Source of the DNA: an uncultured Collinsella sp.
GTDB lineage: Bacteria; Actinomycetota; Coriobacteriia; Coriobacteriales; Coriobacteriaceae
NCBI GenBank assembly: GCA_900756945.1
Contig: CAAELZ010000086.1
Location: 1 to 5,866, forward strand
Length of the DNA: 5,866 nt
Reading direction: 5' to 3'
Made by a program: the position numbers and the translations under genes
Notes under the pieces: model-generated
What the model was told of the DNA's origin: nothing
What the model saw: the letters and a program-made list of their open reading frames with translations, nothing else
The model's database searches: none
Shown here: in pieces, positions 1 through 5,687 of the stretch
Numbering within the stretch: position 1 is the stretch's first letter
How the letters are laid out: every line of letters begins with the position of its first letter

Positions 1-64
1 CCGGTCAATACGGGGCCCGCTCCATTTGTCAATTCCTTCAAGCGAATGTGTCGGGAATGTTTCA

Positions 65-101
65 ATGCATGAATATGCAAGCCATTTACGTATTCATGCA
101 T
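65..101. promoter_or_regulatory. Tandem ARG boxes (ArgR/AhrC operator) upstream of argC
   Basis: Two 16-bp palindromic sites lie side by side. Box 1 (65-80) is ATGCATGAATATGCAA, a perfect TGCAT-N4-ATGCA dyad. Box 2 (86-101) is TTACGTATTCATGCAT, with one intact ATGCA half and a degenerate partner. Their centres (72.5 and 93.5) are 21 bp apart, two helical turns, the spacing known for paired ARG boxes bound by one ArgR hexamer. The outer arms also form a perfect 11-bp inverted repeat (65-75 with 91-101). TGCAT-type half-sites are known from actinobacterial ARG boxes. The position before argC and the ArgR assignment agree, but no argR gene is in the window, so the binding protein is inferred. 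Confidence 0.78.
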
Positions 102-108
102 CTTTTGG

Positions 109-117
109 TGCTAAAGT
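109..117 (+). promoter_or_regulatory. Candidate extended -10 promoter for argC operon
   Basis: TGCTAAAGT reads as an extended -10 element, TGn followed by TAAAGT, which matches four of six bases of TATAAT. No convincing -35 lies at 16-18 bp. TATTCA at 91-96 is the nearest, with a 15-bp gap, and it falls inside ARG box 2. This layout would let a bound repressor cover the -35 region. It would give a leader of roughly 60 bases before argC. The call rests on motif and position only. Confidence 0.35.
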
Positions 118-147
118 TTCAACCCACTTCATAACGACGGCTGCGGG

Positions 148-163
148 ATGCGCATTGGTGCAT
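148..163. promoter_or_regulatory. Possible third, weaker ARG-like box
   Basis: ATGCGCATTGGTGCAT is a near-perfect 16-bp palindrome with five of six bases matching in each arm. It has the same 6-4-6 geometry as the two upstream ARG boxes and shares their outer ATGC/GCAT bases. It lies about 62 bp, close to six helical turns, downstream of box 2, between the candidate promoter and the argC ribosome binding site. A repressor here could help block transcription or form a loop with the main operator. The inner half-site bases differ from the main boxes, so it may be chance. Confidence 0.35.
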
Positions 164-185
164 AACTGCAGACAAGGAGTCTGAT

Positions 186-1256
186 ATGTCTTTAAAGGTT
201 GGAATCGTCGGTGCGGCTGGATATGCCGGCGCCGAGCTCATTCGCCTCGTCCTCGGTCATCCCGAGTTTGAACTTGCTGCCATTACGTCTAACGCCGATG
301 CCGGCCAGCCGCTGTCTGCGGTGTATCCGAGCTTTGCTGGCGTGAGCGATCTGGTCTTCACGACGCATGACGCCCCCGAGCTTAAGAGCTGCGATGCGGT
401 TTTTCTTGCCGTGCCGCACACAGCTGCCATGGCACAGGTGCCCGCGCTGCTTGCATCGGGCGTCTCCTGCTTTGATCTTTCGGCCGATTACCGTCTGAGC
501 GACGCGTCTGTCTTTGAGACATGGTATGCCGCCGAGCATGCGAGCCCCGAGTTGCTCAAGACACGTGCCTTCGGTCTGCCAGAGCTGTTCTGCCAGGACT
601 TAGAGACCGCTGCTTCCAGCCATGCTGCTGGCAGGCCCGTATTGGTCGCCTGCGCCGGCTGCTATCCCACCGCAACGAGCCTCGCTGCCGCTCCTGCCGT
701 GCGCGCGGGCTGGGTGGCCGAGAACGGCCCCGTGATTGTCGATGCCATTAGCGGCGTGACGGGCGCCGGTAAGTCCTGCAACGCCCGCACCCATTTTTGC
801 AGCGCCGACGAGAACTTGGAGGCCTACGGCGTGGGCAAGCATCGCCACACGCCCGAGATTGAGCAAATCCTTGGCCTGACCGATCGCGTCGTCTTTACCC
901 CGCACCTGGCACCGCTCAAGCGCGGTCTGCTCTCCACGGTGACGATGCCGCTCGCGCTGCAGGCCATCGACTCCTTGGCTCTTGAGGACGTTGTCGGCTA
1001 TTACAAGCAGTTCTATGCCGGTCGCACCTTTGTGCGCGTGCTCGATGCCGGCCAGCAGCCCAAGACAGCTTCGGTCGTCGGCACCAACGCTGCCCAGATT
1101 GGCCTCGCGCTCAACAAGCGCGCGGGCGTGCTGGTGGCAACGGGCGCCATCGACAATCTGTGCAAGGGCGCTGCGGGCCAAGCGGTCCAGTGCGCCAATA
1201 TCGTCTTTGGCTTTGACGAGCGACGAGGCTTGCCCACAGTGGCGTGCCCGGTGTAG
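186..1256 (+). CDS. argC: N-acetyl-gamma-glutamyl-phosphate reductase
   Basis: This cytoplasmic enzyme performs the NADPH-dependent reduction of N-acetylglutamyl 5-phosphate to N-acetylglutamate semialdehyde, the third step of ornithine synthesis. The 356-residue protein has the usual family length. An N-terminal Rossmann motif GAAGYAG is at residues 9-15. The catalytic cysteine is Cys159 in GCYPT, SGVTGAGKS is at 189-197, and the catalytic-region HRHTPEIEQ is at 219-227. FTPHLAPLKRGLLSTV (237-252) and the C-terminal AIDNLCKGAAGQAVQ complete the family pattern. The ATG follows an AAGGAG ribosome binding site (174-179) at 6 bases, and MSLKVGIVG fits the normal family start. One oddity is that the usual Asn-Pro before GC is Cys156-Ala157, giving a CAGC motif around the nucleophile. 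It is the first gene of the operon, directly behind the ARG operators. Confidence 0.97.
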   Translation: MSLKVGIVGAAGYAGAELIRLVLGHPEFELAAITSNADAGQPLSAVYPSFAGVSDLVFTTHDAPELKSCDAVFLAVPHTAAMAQVPALLASGVSCFDLSADYRLSDASVFETWYAAEHASPELLKTRAFGLPELFCQDLETAASSHAAGRPVLVACAGCYPTATSLAAAPAVRAGWVAENGPVIVDAISGVTGAGKSCNARTHFCSADENLEAYGVGKHRHTPEIEQILGLTDRVVFTPHLAPLKRGLLSTVTMPLALQAIDSLALEDVVGYYKQFYAGRTFVRVLDAGQQPKTASVVGTNAAQIGLALNKRAGVLVATGAIDNLCKGAAGQAVQCANIVFGFDERRGLPTVACPV

Positions 1257-1292
1257 CACATTCGATTGTTAACGATTTGGTAGTCGGGCATC

Positions 1293-1308
1293 GAGTGGGG
1301 CGCCACTC
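1293..1308 (+). other. Small hairpin in argC-argJ gap
   Basis: GAGTGG (1293-1298) and CCACTC (1303-1308) form a perfect 6-bp stem with a GGCG loop, 37 bases after the argC stop. There is no T-tract after it, so it does not look like an intrinsic terminator. It could stabilise or mark a processing site between argC and argJ in the operon mRNA. No function can be assigned from sequence alone. Confidence 0.35.
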
Positions 1309-1333
1309 TTAAGCTGGTCTCATGATCACGACT

Positions 1334-1365
1334 GGCATGGCGCACCAACCGATGTCCGTTTTTTT
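1334..1365 (+). terminator. Possible weak terminator/attenuator before argJ
   Basis: GGCAT (1334-1338) can pair with ATGTC (1352-1356, one G-U pair). After a bulged G, GG (1339-1340) can pair with CC (1349-1350), leaving an 8-base loop. The stem is followed after two bases by seven consecutive T (1359-1365). That is the arrangement of a weak intrinsic terminator lying just before the argJ ribosome binding site (AAGGAG, 1375-1380). It could give partial termination and lower argJBD expression relative to argC. The stem is short and imperfect, so this is tentative. Confidence 0.3.
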
Positions 1366-1391
1366 GTTTGACATAAGGAGTCATAAAGACG

Positions 1392-2660
1392 ATGAATACC
1401 GAGCTGTTTGATATCAAGATTCGCGCCGTCGAGGGTGGCGTTACGGCTGCGGCTGGTTTTAAAGCCGCAGGCATCCGCGCTGGGTTCCGCAAGAACCCCG
1501 AGCGTCTGGATTACGCGCTCGTCGTGCCCGATAAACCCTGTCCCGGTGCCGGCGTGTTTACCACCAATCGCTTTTGCGCGGCGCCCGTACAGGTGAGCCG
1601 TGCCAACCTGGGCGGTACCGACAAGGGGTACGGTATCATCGCCGGCATTTCGGTCAACTCTGGCAATGCCAACGCCGCCACGGGTGAGACCGGCCTTGCA
1701 TGCGCGCGCGAGACGTGCAGCATCGCATCGCAGGTCATCGGCTGCGAGCCTCAGCAGATTCTGGTTGCCTCCACGGGTGTAATTGGCCAGATTCTGCCGA
1801 TCGACACGTTTGAGACCGCCATTCCTGCTGCCTACGAGGCGCTCTCCGCCCACGGTGGCGCCGATGCCGCTCGCGCCATCATGACGACCGACACGCACTC
1901 CAAGGAGTACGCCGTGTCCTACGTCAGTGAGGCTGCGGGTCATGCGGGCAATGTCTATACGGTAGGCGGAATGTGCAAGGGCTCGGGTATGATCATGCCC
2001 AACATGGCCACCATGATCGCAGTTATCACCACCGATGCTCCCGTCGAGCCTGCGGCACTTCATGCCCTGCTGCTCTCGACCGTCAAGCAGACCTTTAACA
2101 AGGTAACGGTCGATTCCGACACCTCGACCAACGACACCTGCATCATGCTTGCCTCCGGCGCCGCTGCCGCAGATGCCGAGCCGATCGTCGAGGGCTCCAA
2201 TGCCTTTGACGAGTTGGCATTTGCCGTGCACGAGGTGTGCGAGAGCCTGGCGCGCAATATCGCCGCCGATGGTGAGGGCGCATCCAAGCTTGTTACGGTC
2301 AACGTTACCGGCGCCGCTAACGACGAGGAGGCCGATATCGCCGCCCGTGCCGTTGCCAACTCGCCGCTCGTTAAGACCTGCATCGCCGGCCACGACTGCA
2401 ACTGGGGCCGCGTTGCTATGGCGCTTGGCAAGTGCGGCGTGAAGTTTAATCAGGAAGACGTTTCCATCGACATGATGGGCATGCCTGTCTGTCGCAACGG
2501 TCTGACTGTTCCCTTTGACGAGGACGAGGCTCTACGACGTTTTGAGGCGCCCGAGATCGTGATCTCGGCCGACCTGGGCGCAGGCGACGCGGCAACGACC
2601 GTGTGGACCTGCGACCTCACGCATGAGTACATCTCCATCAACGGCGACTACCGTTCCTAG
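1392..2660 (+). CDS. argJ: Glutamate N-acetyltransferase / ornithine acetyltransferase
   Basis: ArgJ transfers the acetyl group from N-acetylornithine to glutamate, releasing ornithine and regenerating N-acetylglutamate. Some family members also use acetyl-CoA, and sequence alone does not settle that here. The family matures by self-cleavage before a threonine that becomes the nucleophile. Here KGSGMIMPNMATM (196-208) places the cut between Ala206 and Thr207 (DNA 2009/2010), giving alpha and beta chains. Other signatures are NSGNANAATG (89-98), STGVIG (127-132), VDSDTSTNDT (240-249), DCNWGRVA (335-342) and the C-terminal CDLTHEYISINGDYRS. The length of 422 residues is normal to slightly long. 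The ATG at 1392 follows AAGGAG (1375-1380) with a rather long 11-base gap. Its presence beside argC, argB and argD marks the acetyl-recycling pathway. Confidence 0.97.
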   Translation: MNTELFDIKIRAVEGGVTAAAGFKAAGIRAGFRKNPERLDYALVVPDKPCPGAGVFTTNRFCAAPVQVSRANLGGTDKGYGIIAGISVNSGNANAATGETGLACARETCSIASQVIGCEPQQILVASTGVIGQILPIDTFETAIPAAYEALSAHGGADAARAIMTTDTHSKEYAVSYVSEAAGHAGNVYTVGGMCKGSGMIMPNMATMIAVITTDAPVEPAALHALLLSTVKQTFNKVTVDSDTSTNDTCIMLASGAAAADAEPIVEGSNAFDELAFAVHEVCESLARNIAADGEGASKLVTVNVTGAANDEEADIAARAVANSPLVKTCIAGHDCNWGRVAMALGKCGVKFNQEDVSIDMMGMPVCRNGLTVPFDEDEALRRFEAPEIVISADLGAGDAATTVWTCDLTHEYISINGDYRS

Positions 2661-2731
2661 ATTCCAGGCACGCTGCGCATCTTGCCGCGATTGCGGACAG
2701 CGGAGCACGGCGCGATAACGATACGAAAGAC

Positions 2732-2735
2732 GAGG
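2732..2735 (+). promoter_or_regulatory. Weak ribosome binding site that decides the argB start
   Basis: GAGG lies 6 bases before the ATG at 2742. An in-frame TTG at 2682 would add 20 residues (beginning MPRLRTAEHG), but it has no purine-rich site at proper distance and the added residues do not resemble the family. The ATG gives MKFARD and then the usual N-terminal helix, so it is the preferred start. The site is weaker than those of argC and argJ. Confidence 0.6.
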
Positions 2736-2741
2736 CAGATT

Positions 2742-3722
2742 ATGAAATTCGCACGCGATTGTCGTTCGAGTGAATTCAACGAAGCAACCGCGCAGCTGCT
2801 GTTCGAAGCGCTGCCGTGGATTAAGAACCTGACCGGCAAGACGGTTGTTATCAAATATGGCGGAGCCGCCATGGTTGATGAGCAGCTGCGCCGCGACGTG
2901 ATGAGCGACATCGTTTTGCTCAAGATCATCGGTATGCGCCCCGTCATCGTGCACGGCGGCGGCAAGGCTATTAACGAGGCGCTGAGCCATTACGATATTC
3001 CCGTCGAGTTTAAGAACGGCCAGCGCGTGACCACGCCGGCGACGATGGATATCGTGCGCGAGGTGCTGGGCGGCAAGGTTAACCAGGAGCTGGTTGCTGC
3101 CATCAACCACCACGGCAACCTGGCCGTGGGCGTGTCGGGCAGCGATGCCGGCACGCTCATCGCCGAGCCGCTCGACCCCGAGCTCGGTCGCGTGGGCAAA
3201 GTGACGCACGTCAACACCGACTATATCGAGCGCTTACTCGATAGCGAGTACATCCCCGTCATCGCTACCGTCGCGGCGGGGGAGGACGGTGGTTTCTTCA
3301 ACATCAACGCCGATACCGCCGCCGGTGCCGTTGCGGCAGCGCTCCACGCGCACAAGGCGATCTTTTTGACCGACGTCGACGGCCTGTACAAGGACTTTAG
3401 CGATAAAGACTCACTCATCTCCAACCTTACACTCGACGAGGTTAACGAAATGCTCTACGGCGGCGAGGTCGATAAGGGCATGATTCCCAAGCTGCACGCG
3501 GCCATCGATGCGCTTGCCGGCGGCGTATTTCGCGCTCACATCATCAACGGCACCACGCCGCATTCGCTGCTGCTGGAGCTGCTGACCGATGCCGGCGTCG
3601 GCACCGTGATCCATTCCACCGAGACGGCTTACGAGTTCGATACGCATCCGCATCCGCTTTCGACGTTTGCTGCGCGTCTGACCGAGAACCTCGACGAGGT
3701 CGAGAAGCTTCAGACGGTCTAA
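2742..3722 (+). CDS. argB: N-acetylglutamate kinase, probably arginine-inhibited
   Basis: ArgB phosphorylates N-acetylglutamate with ATP, usually the controlled step of the cyclic arginine pathway. From the ATG the protein is 326 residues. Amino-acid kinase motifs are KYGG with Lys38, HGGGK (71-75), Arg95 in NGQRVT, GSDAG (133-137), FNINADTAA (186-194) with Asn187 and Asp191, and KGMIPK ending at Lys250. The N-terminal region before KYGG (about residues 8-30) matches the extra helix of hexameric, feedback-inhibited enzymes. RAHIINGTTPHSLLLELLTDAGVGT (264-288) keeps a His266/Glu279/Gly285 pattern like the arginine site of such kinases; that equivalence is from memory and by spacing. A C-terminal tail of about 35 residues follows the normal end near residue 290. 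It sits 81 bases after argJ, in the same operon. Confidence 0.97.
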   Translation: MKFARDCRSSEFNEATAQLLFEALPWIKNLTGKTVVIKYGGAAMVDEQLRRDVMSDIVLLKIIGMRPVIVHGGGKAINEALSHYDIPVEFKNGQRVTTPATMDIVREVLGGKVNQELVAAINHHGNLAVGVSGSDAGTLIAEPLDPELGRVGKVTHVNTDYIERLLDSEYIPVIATVAAGEDGGFFNINADTAAGAVAAALHAHKAIFLTDVDGLYKDFSDKDSLISNLTLDEVNEMLYGGEVDKGMIPKLHAAIDALAGGVFRAHIINGTTPHSLLLELLTDAGVGTVIHSTETAYEFDTHPHPLSTFAARLTENLDEVEKLQTV

Positions 3723-3760
3723 CTGACCCTCAGCCGCCCCATTTCTGCACCCATAGGCCT

Positions 3761-3774
3761 GCGCCGTCCGGCGC
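3761..3774 (+). other. GC hairpin just before the argD ribosome binding site
   Basis: GCGCCGTCCGGCGC is a perfect dyad. As RNA it folds as GCGCC-GTCC-GGCGC, five G-C pairs and a tetraloop. It ends 6 bases before the argD ribosome binding site AAAGG (3781-3785). It may affect argD translation or protect an mRNA end. No T-tract follows, so it is not a terminator. Confidence 0.4.
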
Positions 3775-3791
3775 TCAACGAAAGGCATCCC

Positions 3792-5075
3792 ATGTCACTT
3801 GCAGCTCAGCAATCGCTTGAATCCCATTACGTTATGCATACCTTTGGCCGCTCTCCGGTCGAGTTTGTCGAGGGTCACGGCATGAAGCTCACCGGCGACG
3901 ATGGTCGTGAGTACCTCGACTTTCTTGCCGGCATCGGCGTGTGCAGCCTAGGTCATGGCGACCCGGCTGTGCTCTCGGCGCTCGAGGCACAGACCAAAAA
4001 GCTCATGCATGTCTCCAATTACTTCTACATCGAGCAGCGTGGACAGGTCGCGGCGCTGCTGTCCAAGCTTGCTAACGACGACGTAGATGGTGCGCGCGTG
4101 CTTGCCGATGCCATTGTCGCCGGCGATGAGACCACGGCAGCTGCTCTTGGTGCCCCGGCTGCGGATGAGCAGGTTTGGGAGACCTTCTTTGCCAACTCCG
4201 GCGCCGAGGCCAACGAGGGCTCGATGAAGCTCGCGCGCCTGTACGCCAAGCGTGCCGGTAACGGCGGCAACACCATCGTGTGCATGCGCGGCGGCTTCCA
4301 CGGCCGTACGCTCGAGACCATTGCCGCCACTATGCAGGATTGGCTGCAGGATAGTTTCCGCCCGCTGCCGGGTGGCTTTGTGGCCTGCACGCCCAACGAT
4401 ATCAATGAACTGCGTGCGATCTTTAAGCAGATGGGGAGCGAAATATGTGCCGTGATGCTCGAGCCGATTCAGGGTGAGAGTGGCGTGCACCCCATGACCG
4501 AGGAGTTTATGGCGGCAGCGCGCGACCTGGCACACGAAGTGGGCGCCGTGCTTATAGCCGACGAGGTCCAGTGCGGCATCTTCCGCTCCGGCAAGCCGTT
4601 TGCATTCCAAACCTATGGCGTGGAACCCGACATCATGAGCCTTGCCAAGGGCATTGCTGATGGCGTGCCCATGGGTGCCGTCGTAGCAAAGAAGGAGATT
4701 GCCGACGTGTTTAAGCCGGGCGACCACGGTTCGACTTTTGGCGGTAGCTGCTTGGTCATCGCGGCGTGCGCCGCGACGCTCTCCGCGCTCGTGCACGGCG
4801 ATTATGCCGACCATGTTGCCAAGGTAGGCGCCTATATGGAGGCAAAGCTCGCCAAGCTGCCGCACGTGACCGAGGTGCGTGGCCGCGGCTTGATGCTCGG
4901 CTGTGATCTGGATGATGCCGCGGGCGACGCGCATGATATTGTTGCCCGCGCGCTGGCCGCCGGTGCCGTGACTAACGCTACGGGTGCTCATACGCTGCGT
5001 TTCCTGCCGCCGCTCGTGTGCGAAGAGGCCGACGTGGACAGCCTAATCGAGATCCTGGCGGGTGTCTTGGGCTAA
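3792..5075 (+). CDS. argD: Acetylornithine aminotransferase (class III, PLP-dependent)
   Basis: ArgD uses glutamate and pyridoxal phosphate to convert N-acetylglutamate semialdehyde to N-acetylornithine, the substrate of ArgJ. Class III aminotransferase landmarks are NSGAEANEGSMKLAR (135-149), FHGRT (169-173), EPIQGESG (224-231), ADEVQCG (256-262, Asp257 contacting the cofactor ring), SLAKG with Schiff-base Lys286, HGSTFGG (312-318), VRGRGLMLG (362-370) and LRFLPPL (402-408). At 427 residues it is about 25-30 longer than typical ArgD. The excess is an acidic, alanine-rich stretch near residues 95-127 between SKLA and VWETFFANSG. The ATG follows AAAGG (3781-3785) by 6 bases. It is the last gene of the operon, 69 bases after argB. 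Related ornithine or GABA aminotransferases are excluded mainly by the operon context. Confidence 0.95.
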   Translation: MSLAAQQSLESHYVMHTFGRSPVEFVEGHGMKLTGDDGREYLDFLAGIGVCSLGHGDPAVLSALEAQTKKLMHVSNYFYIEQRGQVAALLSKLANDDVDGARVLADAIVAGDETTAAALGAPAADEQVWETFFANSGAEANEGSMKLARLYAKRAGNGGNTIVCMRGGFHGRTLETIAATMQDWLQDSFRPLPGGFVACTPNDINELRAIFKQMGSEICAVMLEPIQGESGVHPMTEEFMAAARDLAHEVGAVLIADEVQCGIFRSGKPFAFQTYGVEPDIMSLAKGIADGVPMGAVVAKKEIADVFKPGDHGSTFGGSCLVIAACAATLSALVHGDYADHVAKVGAYMEAKLAKLPHVTEVRGRGLMLGCDLDDAAGDAHDIVARALAAGAVTNATGAHTLRFLPPLVCEEADVDSLIEILAGVLG

Positions 5076-5100
5076 CGCGGCGCAATAACTCAATTTGGAC

Positions 5101-5160
5101 CGGGTTCCGGACTGCGGATGTGCCATATGCGGCACGATTCGGCGGTCTGGAGCCCGTTTT
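5101..5160 (+). terminator. Intrinsic terminator of the argCJBD operon
   Basis: Bases 5101-5115 pair continuously with 5142-5156: 15 pairs, including three G-T pairs. Inside this stem a second hairpin is formed by GTGCC (5120-5124) and GGCAC (5131-5135). The long stem-loop is followed directly by TTTT (5157-5160). It begins 25 bases after the argD stop, which is right for ending the arg transcript. The T-tract is short, but the stem is long and GC-rich. Confidence 0.75.
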
Positions 5161-5179
5161 GCCTTAGATTTGCTAAGGC
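5161..5179. repeat. Perfect small inverted repeat after the terminator
   Basis: GCCTTAG (5161-5167) and CTAAGGC (5173-5179) are perfect 7-bp arms around ATTTG. It abuts the operon terminator but has no T-tract on either strand in the right place. It may be a second stabilising hairpin or part of the neighbouring repeat element. Confidence 0.45.
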
Positions 5180-5192
5180 GGGGAGACCTGCT

Positions 5193-5225
5193 GGTCAAAA
5201 AACATCAAATATGAGTACTGTTACC
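5193..5225 (+). repeat. Left terminal inverted repeat
   Basis: It begins GGTCAAAAAAC and ends ATGAGTACTGTTACC. It matches the reverse complement of 5375-5407 at 26 of 33 bases, with the inner 15 bases differing only once. Its last eight bases, CTGTTACC, can also pair locally with GGTAGCAG at 5231-5238. Confidence 0.65.
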
Positions 5226-5292
5226 GATATGGTAGCAGCAATTTTGGACTAATCAGACCTAATAGCAAGTCGAAATGGCGATGAATGCACGA

Positions 5293-5320
5293 TTTTGGTC
5301 CAACTGTTAGTCCTTATAAT
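5293..5320 (+). promoter_or_regulatory. Possible promoter inside the inverted-repeat element
   Basis: TATAAT at 5315-5320 is a perfect -10 hexamer. TTTTGG at 5293-5298 is a poor -35 at 16 bp. A transcript from here would read through the right inverted repeat into the tandem array from the side opposite its apparent RNA strand. The surrounding AT richness makes a chance match likely. Confidence 0.25.
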
Positions 5321-5374
5321 GGACATATGTTGCGTAACTTAAGCAAATATTATCTTCTGATATGTTGTAAGCAA

Positions 5375-5407
5375 GGTAGCAGTACTCATTTTTGCCATTT
5401 TCTGGCC
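5375..5407 (-). repeat. Right terminal inverted repeat
   Basis: It begins GGTAGCAGTACTCAT and ends in GGCC, the inverted partner of 5193-5225. Its outer GGCC also forms GGCC-AC-GGCC with 5410-5413 just outside the element. Confidence 0.65.
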
Positions 5408-5433
5408 ACGGCCTTTGTGACAGACGTGCTGGT

Positions 5434-5446
5434 GGGTTCGAATCCC
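5434..5446 (+). repeat. T-arm-like motif, copy 1
   Basis: GGGTTCGAATCCC reads as a tRNA T-loop (TTCGAAT) with three stem pairs. A normal five-pair T-stem is not completed (T-T at the fourth position), and no acceptor or cloverleaf surrounds it. Copies recur at 5621-5633 and 5805-5817. It marks the left edge of the array; sequence to its left does not match the units. Confidence 0.7.
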
Positions 5447-5461
5447 TCAGTAATGGGCCCT

Positions 5462-5494
5462 AAAAAGATAGGCCTCCATAGCTGGAGGCCTATC
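5462..5494 (-). terminator. Intrinsic terminator, array copy 1
   Basis: GATAGGCCTCC (5467-5477) and GGAGGCCTATC (5484-5494) form a perfect 11-bp stem around a 6-base loop. Read on the - strand it is followed at once by UUUUU (A5462-A5466). The + strand has no T-tract after the stem, so termination is expected for leftward transcription. Confidence 0.75.
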
Positions 5495-5501
5495 AAATCA
5501 G

Positions 5502-5519
5502 TGGTGGGCGATGAGGGAT
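5502..5519 (-). other. tRNA 3'-end-like remnant, copy 1
   Basis: On the - strand this reads AT-CCCTC-ATCGCCC-A-CCA: a 5-base T-stem 3' strand, a 7-base acceptor 3' strand, discriminator A and encoded CCA, all of exact tRNA length. The T-loop and everything 5' of it are missing, and the matching 5' GGGCGAT is absent. It is therefore not a functional tRNA gene. The upstream sequence diverges from tRNA at about T-loop position 58. Confidence 0.6.
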
Positions 5520-5620
5520 GTCCGCGTGCGGCTGGCGCCGCCCGCGCCCCGCTTCGTCGCTCCGCTCCTCGCGTGCTGCGCTGGAAAACGCTTCGCGTTT
5601 CCTCAGCTCCGCACCCTTGC

Positions 5621-5633
5621 GGGTTCGAATCCC
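5621..5633 (+). repeat. T-arm-like motif, copy 2
   Basis: This is the same GGGTTCGAATCCC 13-mer, with a C-A mismatch at the fourth stem position. Its first three G also form the GNRA hairpin stem on the - strand. Confidence 0.7.
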
Positions 5634-5646
5634 ATGAAATGGGCCC

Positions 5647-5677
5647 AAAAATGAAAGGCCCCCATAGCTGGGAGCCT
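5647..5677 (-). terminator. Intrinsic terminator, array copy 2
   Basis: On the - strand AGGCTCCC pairs with GGGGGCCT over eight positions with one U-G wobble, and a U-rich tail UUCAUUUUU follows. On the + strand the same position is an unpaired C-A. It lacks the outer three pairs of copy 1. Confidence 0.65.
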
Positions 5678-5687
5678 ATCAAATCAG

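Larger units (their letters stand above)
5193..5407. mobile_element. MITE-like AT-rich element with 33-bp terminal inverted repeats
   Basis: The ends, 5193-5225 and 5375-5407, are inverted copies matching at 26 of 33 positions, including a conserved core ATGAGTACTGYTACC. Between them are 149 bases clearly richer in A+T than the arg genes, with no credible gene. Small size, terminal inverted repeats and differing composition resemble a miniature inverted-repeat element. A long intergenic RNA hairpin or palindromic repeat is also possible. No clear target-site duplication flanks it; the only candidate is a TGCTGGT at 5189-5195 and 5427-5433, which overlaps the left end. No transposase is present. 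I do not recognise the family. Confidence 0.5.
5462..5646 (-). ncRNA. Candidate structured RNA, array unit 1
   Basis: Read on the - strand, the unit starts GGGCCC right after the preceding unit's U-tract. It then has GGGATTCGAACCC and an ACCC-GCAA-GGGT hairpin with a GNRA loop (5613-5624). Next come a 42-nt extended hairpin (5573-5614), a GC-rich variable part, the tRNA 3'-end-like CCCTCATCGCCCACCA (5502-5517), and a terminator with U5 (5462-5494). GGGAT near the start can pair with ATCCC near the end to enclose the structure. No full tRNA cloverleaf or anticodon arm is present. A promoter is not evident inside the unit. It is not a family I recognise, and transcription is inferred from structure only. 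Confidence 0.45.

Noticed and set aside
1..64. End of an upstream gene
   Set aside because: No open frame or recognisable protein end was seen, and there is no terminator hairpin with a T-tract.
1368..1373. TTGACA as a -35 of an internal promoter before argJ
   Set aside because: It lies only 18 bases before the argJ ATG and overlaps the approach to its ribosome binding site. Any -10 would fall at or inside the start codon region.
1326..2393. 355-codon antisense open frame over argJ
   Set aside because: It is a shadow of G/C-ending codons in argJ, with no recognisable domain.
2682..2741. TTG start for argB adding 20 residues
   Set aside because: No ribosome binding site lies before it and the extra residues are not family-like. 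The ATG at 2742 has GAGG at 6 bases.
3948..4991. 347-codon antisense open frame over argD
   Set aside because: It is a shadow frame of a high-G+C gene, with His/Gly/Ala-rich nonsense composition and no start signal.
5161..5179. Second intrinsic terminator
   Set aside because: A perfect 7-bp hairpin, but no T-tract follows it on either strand.
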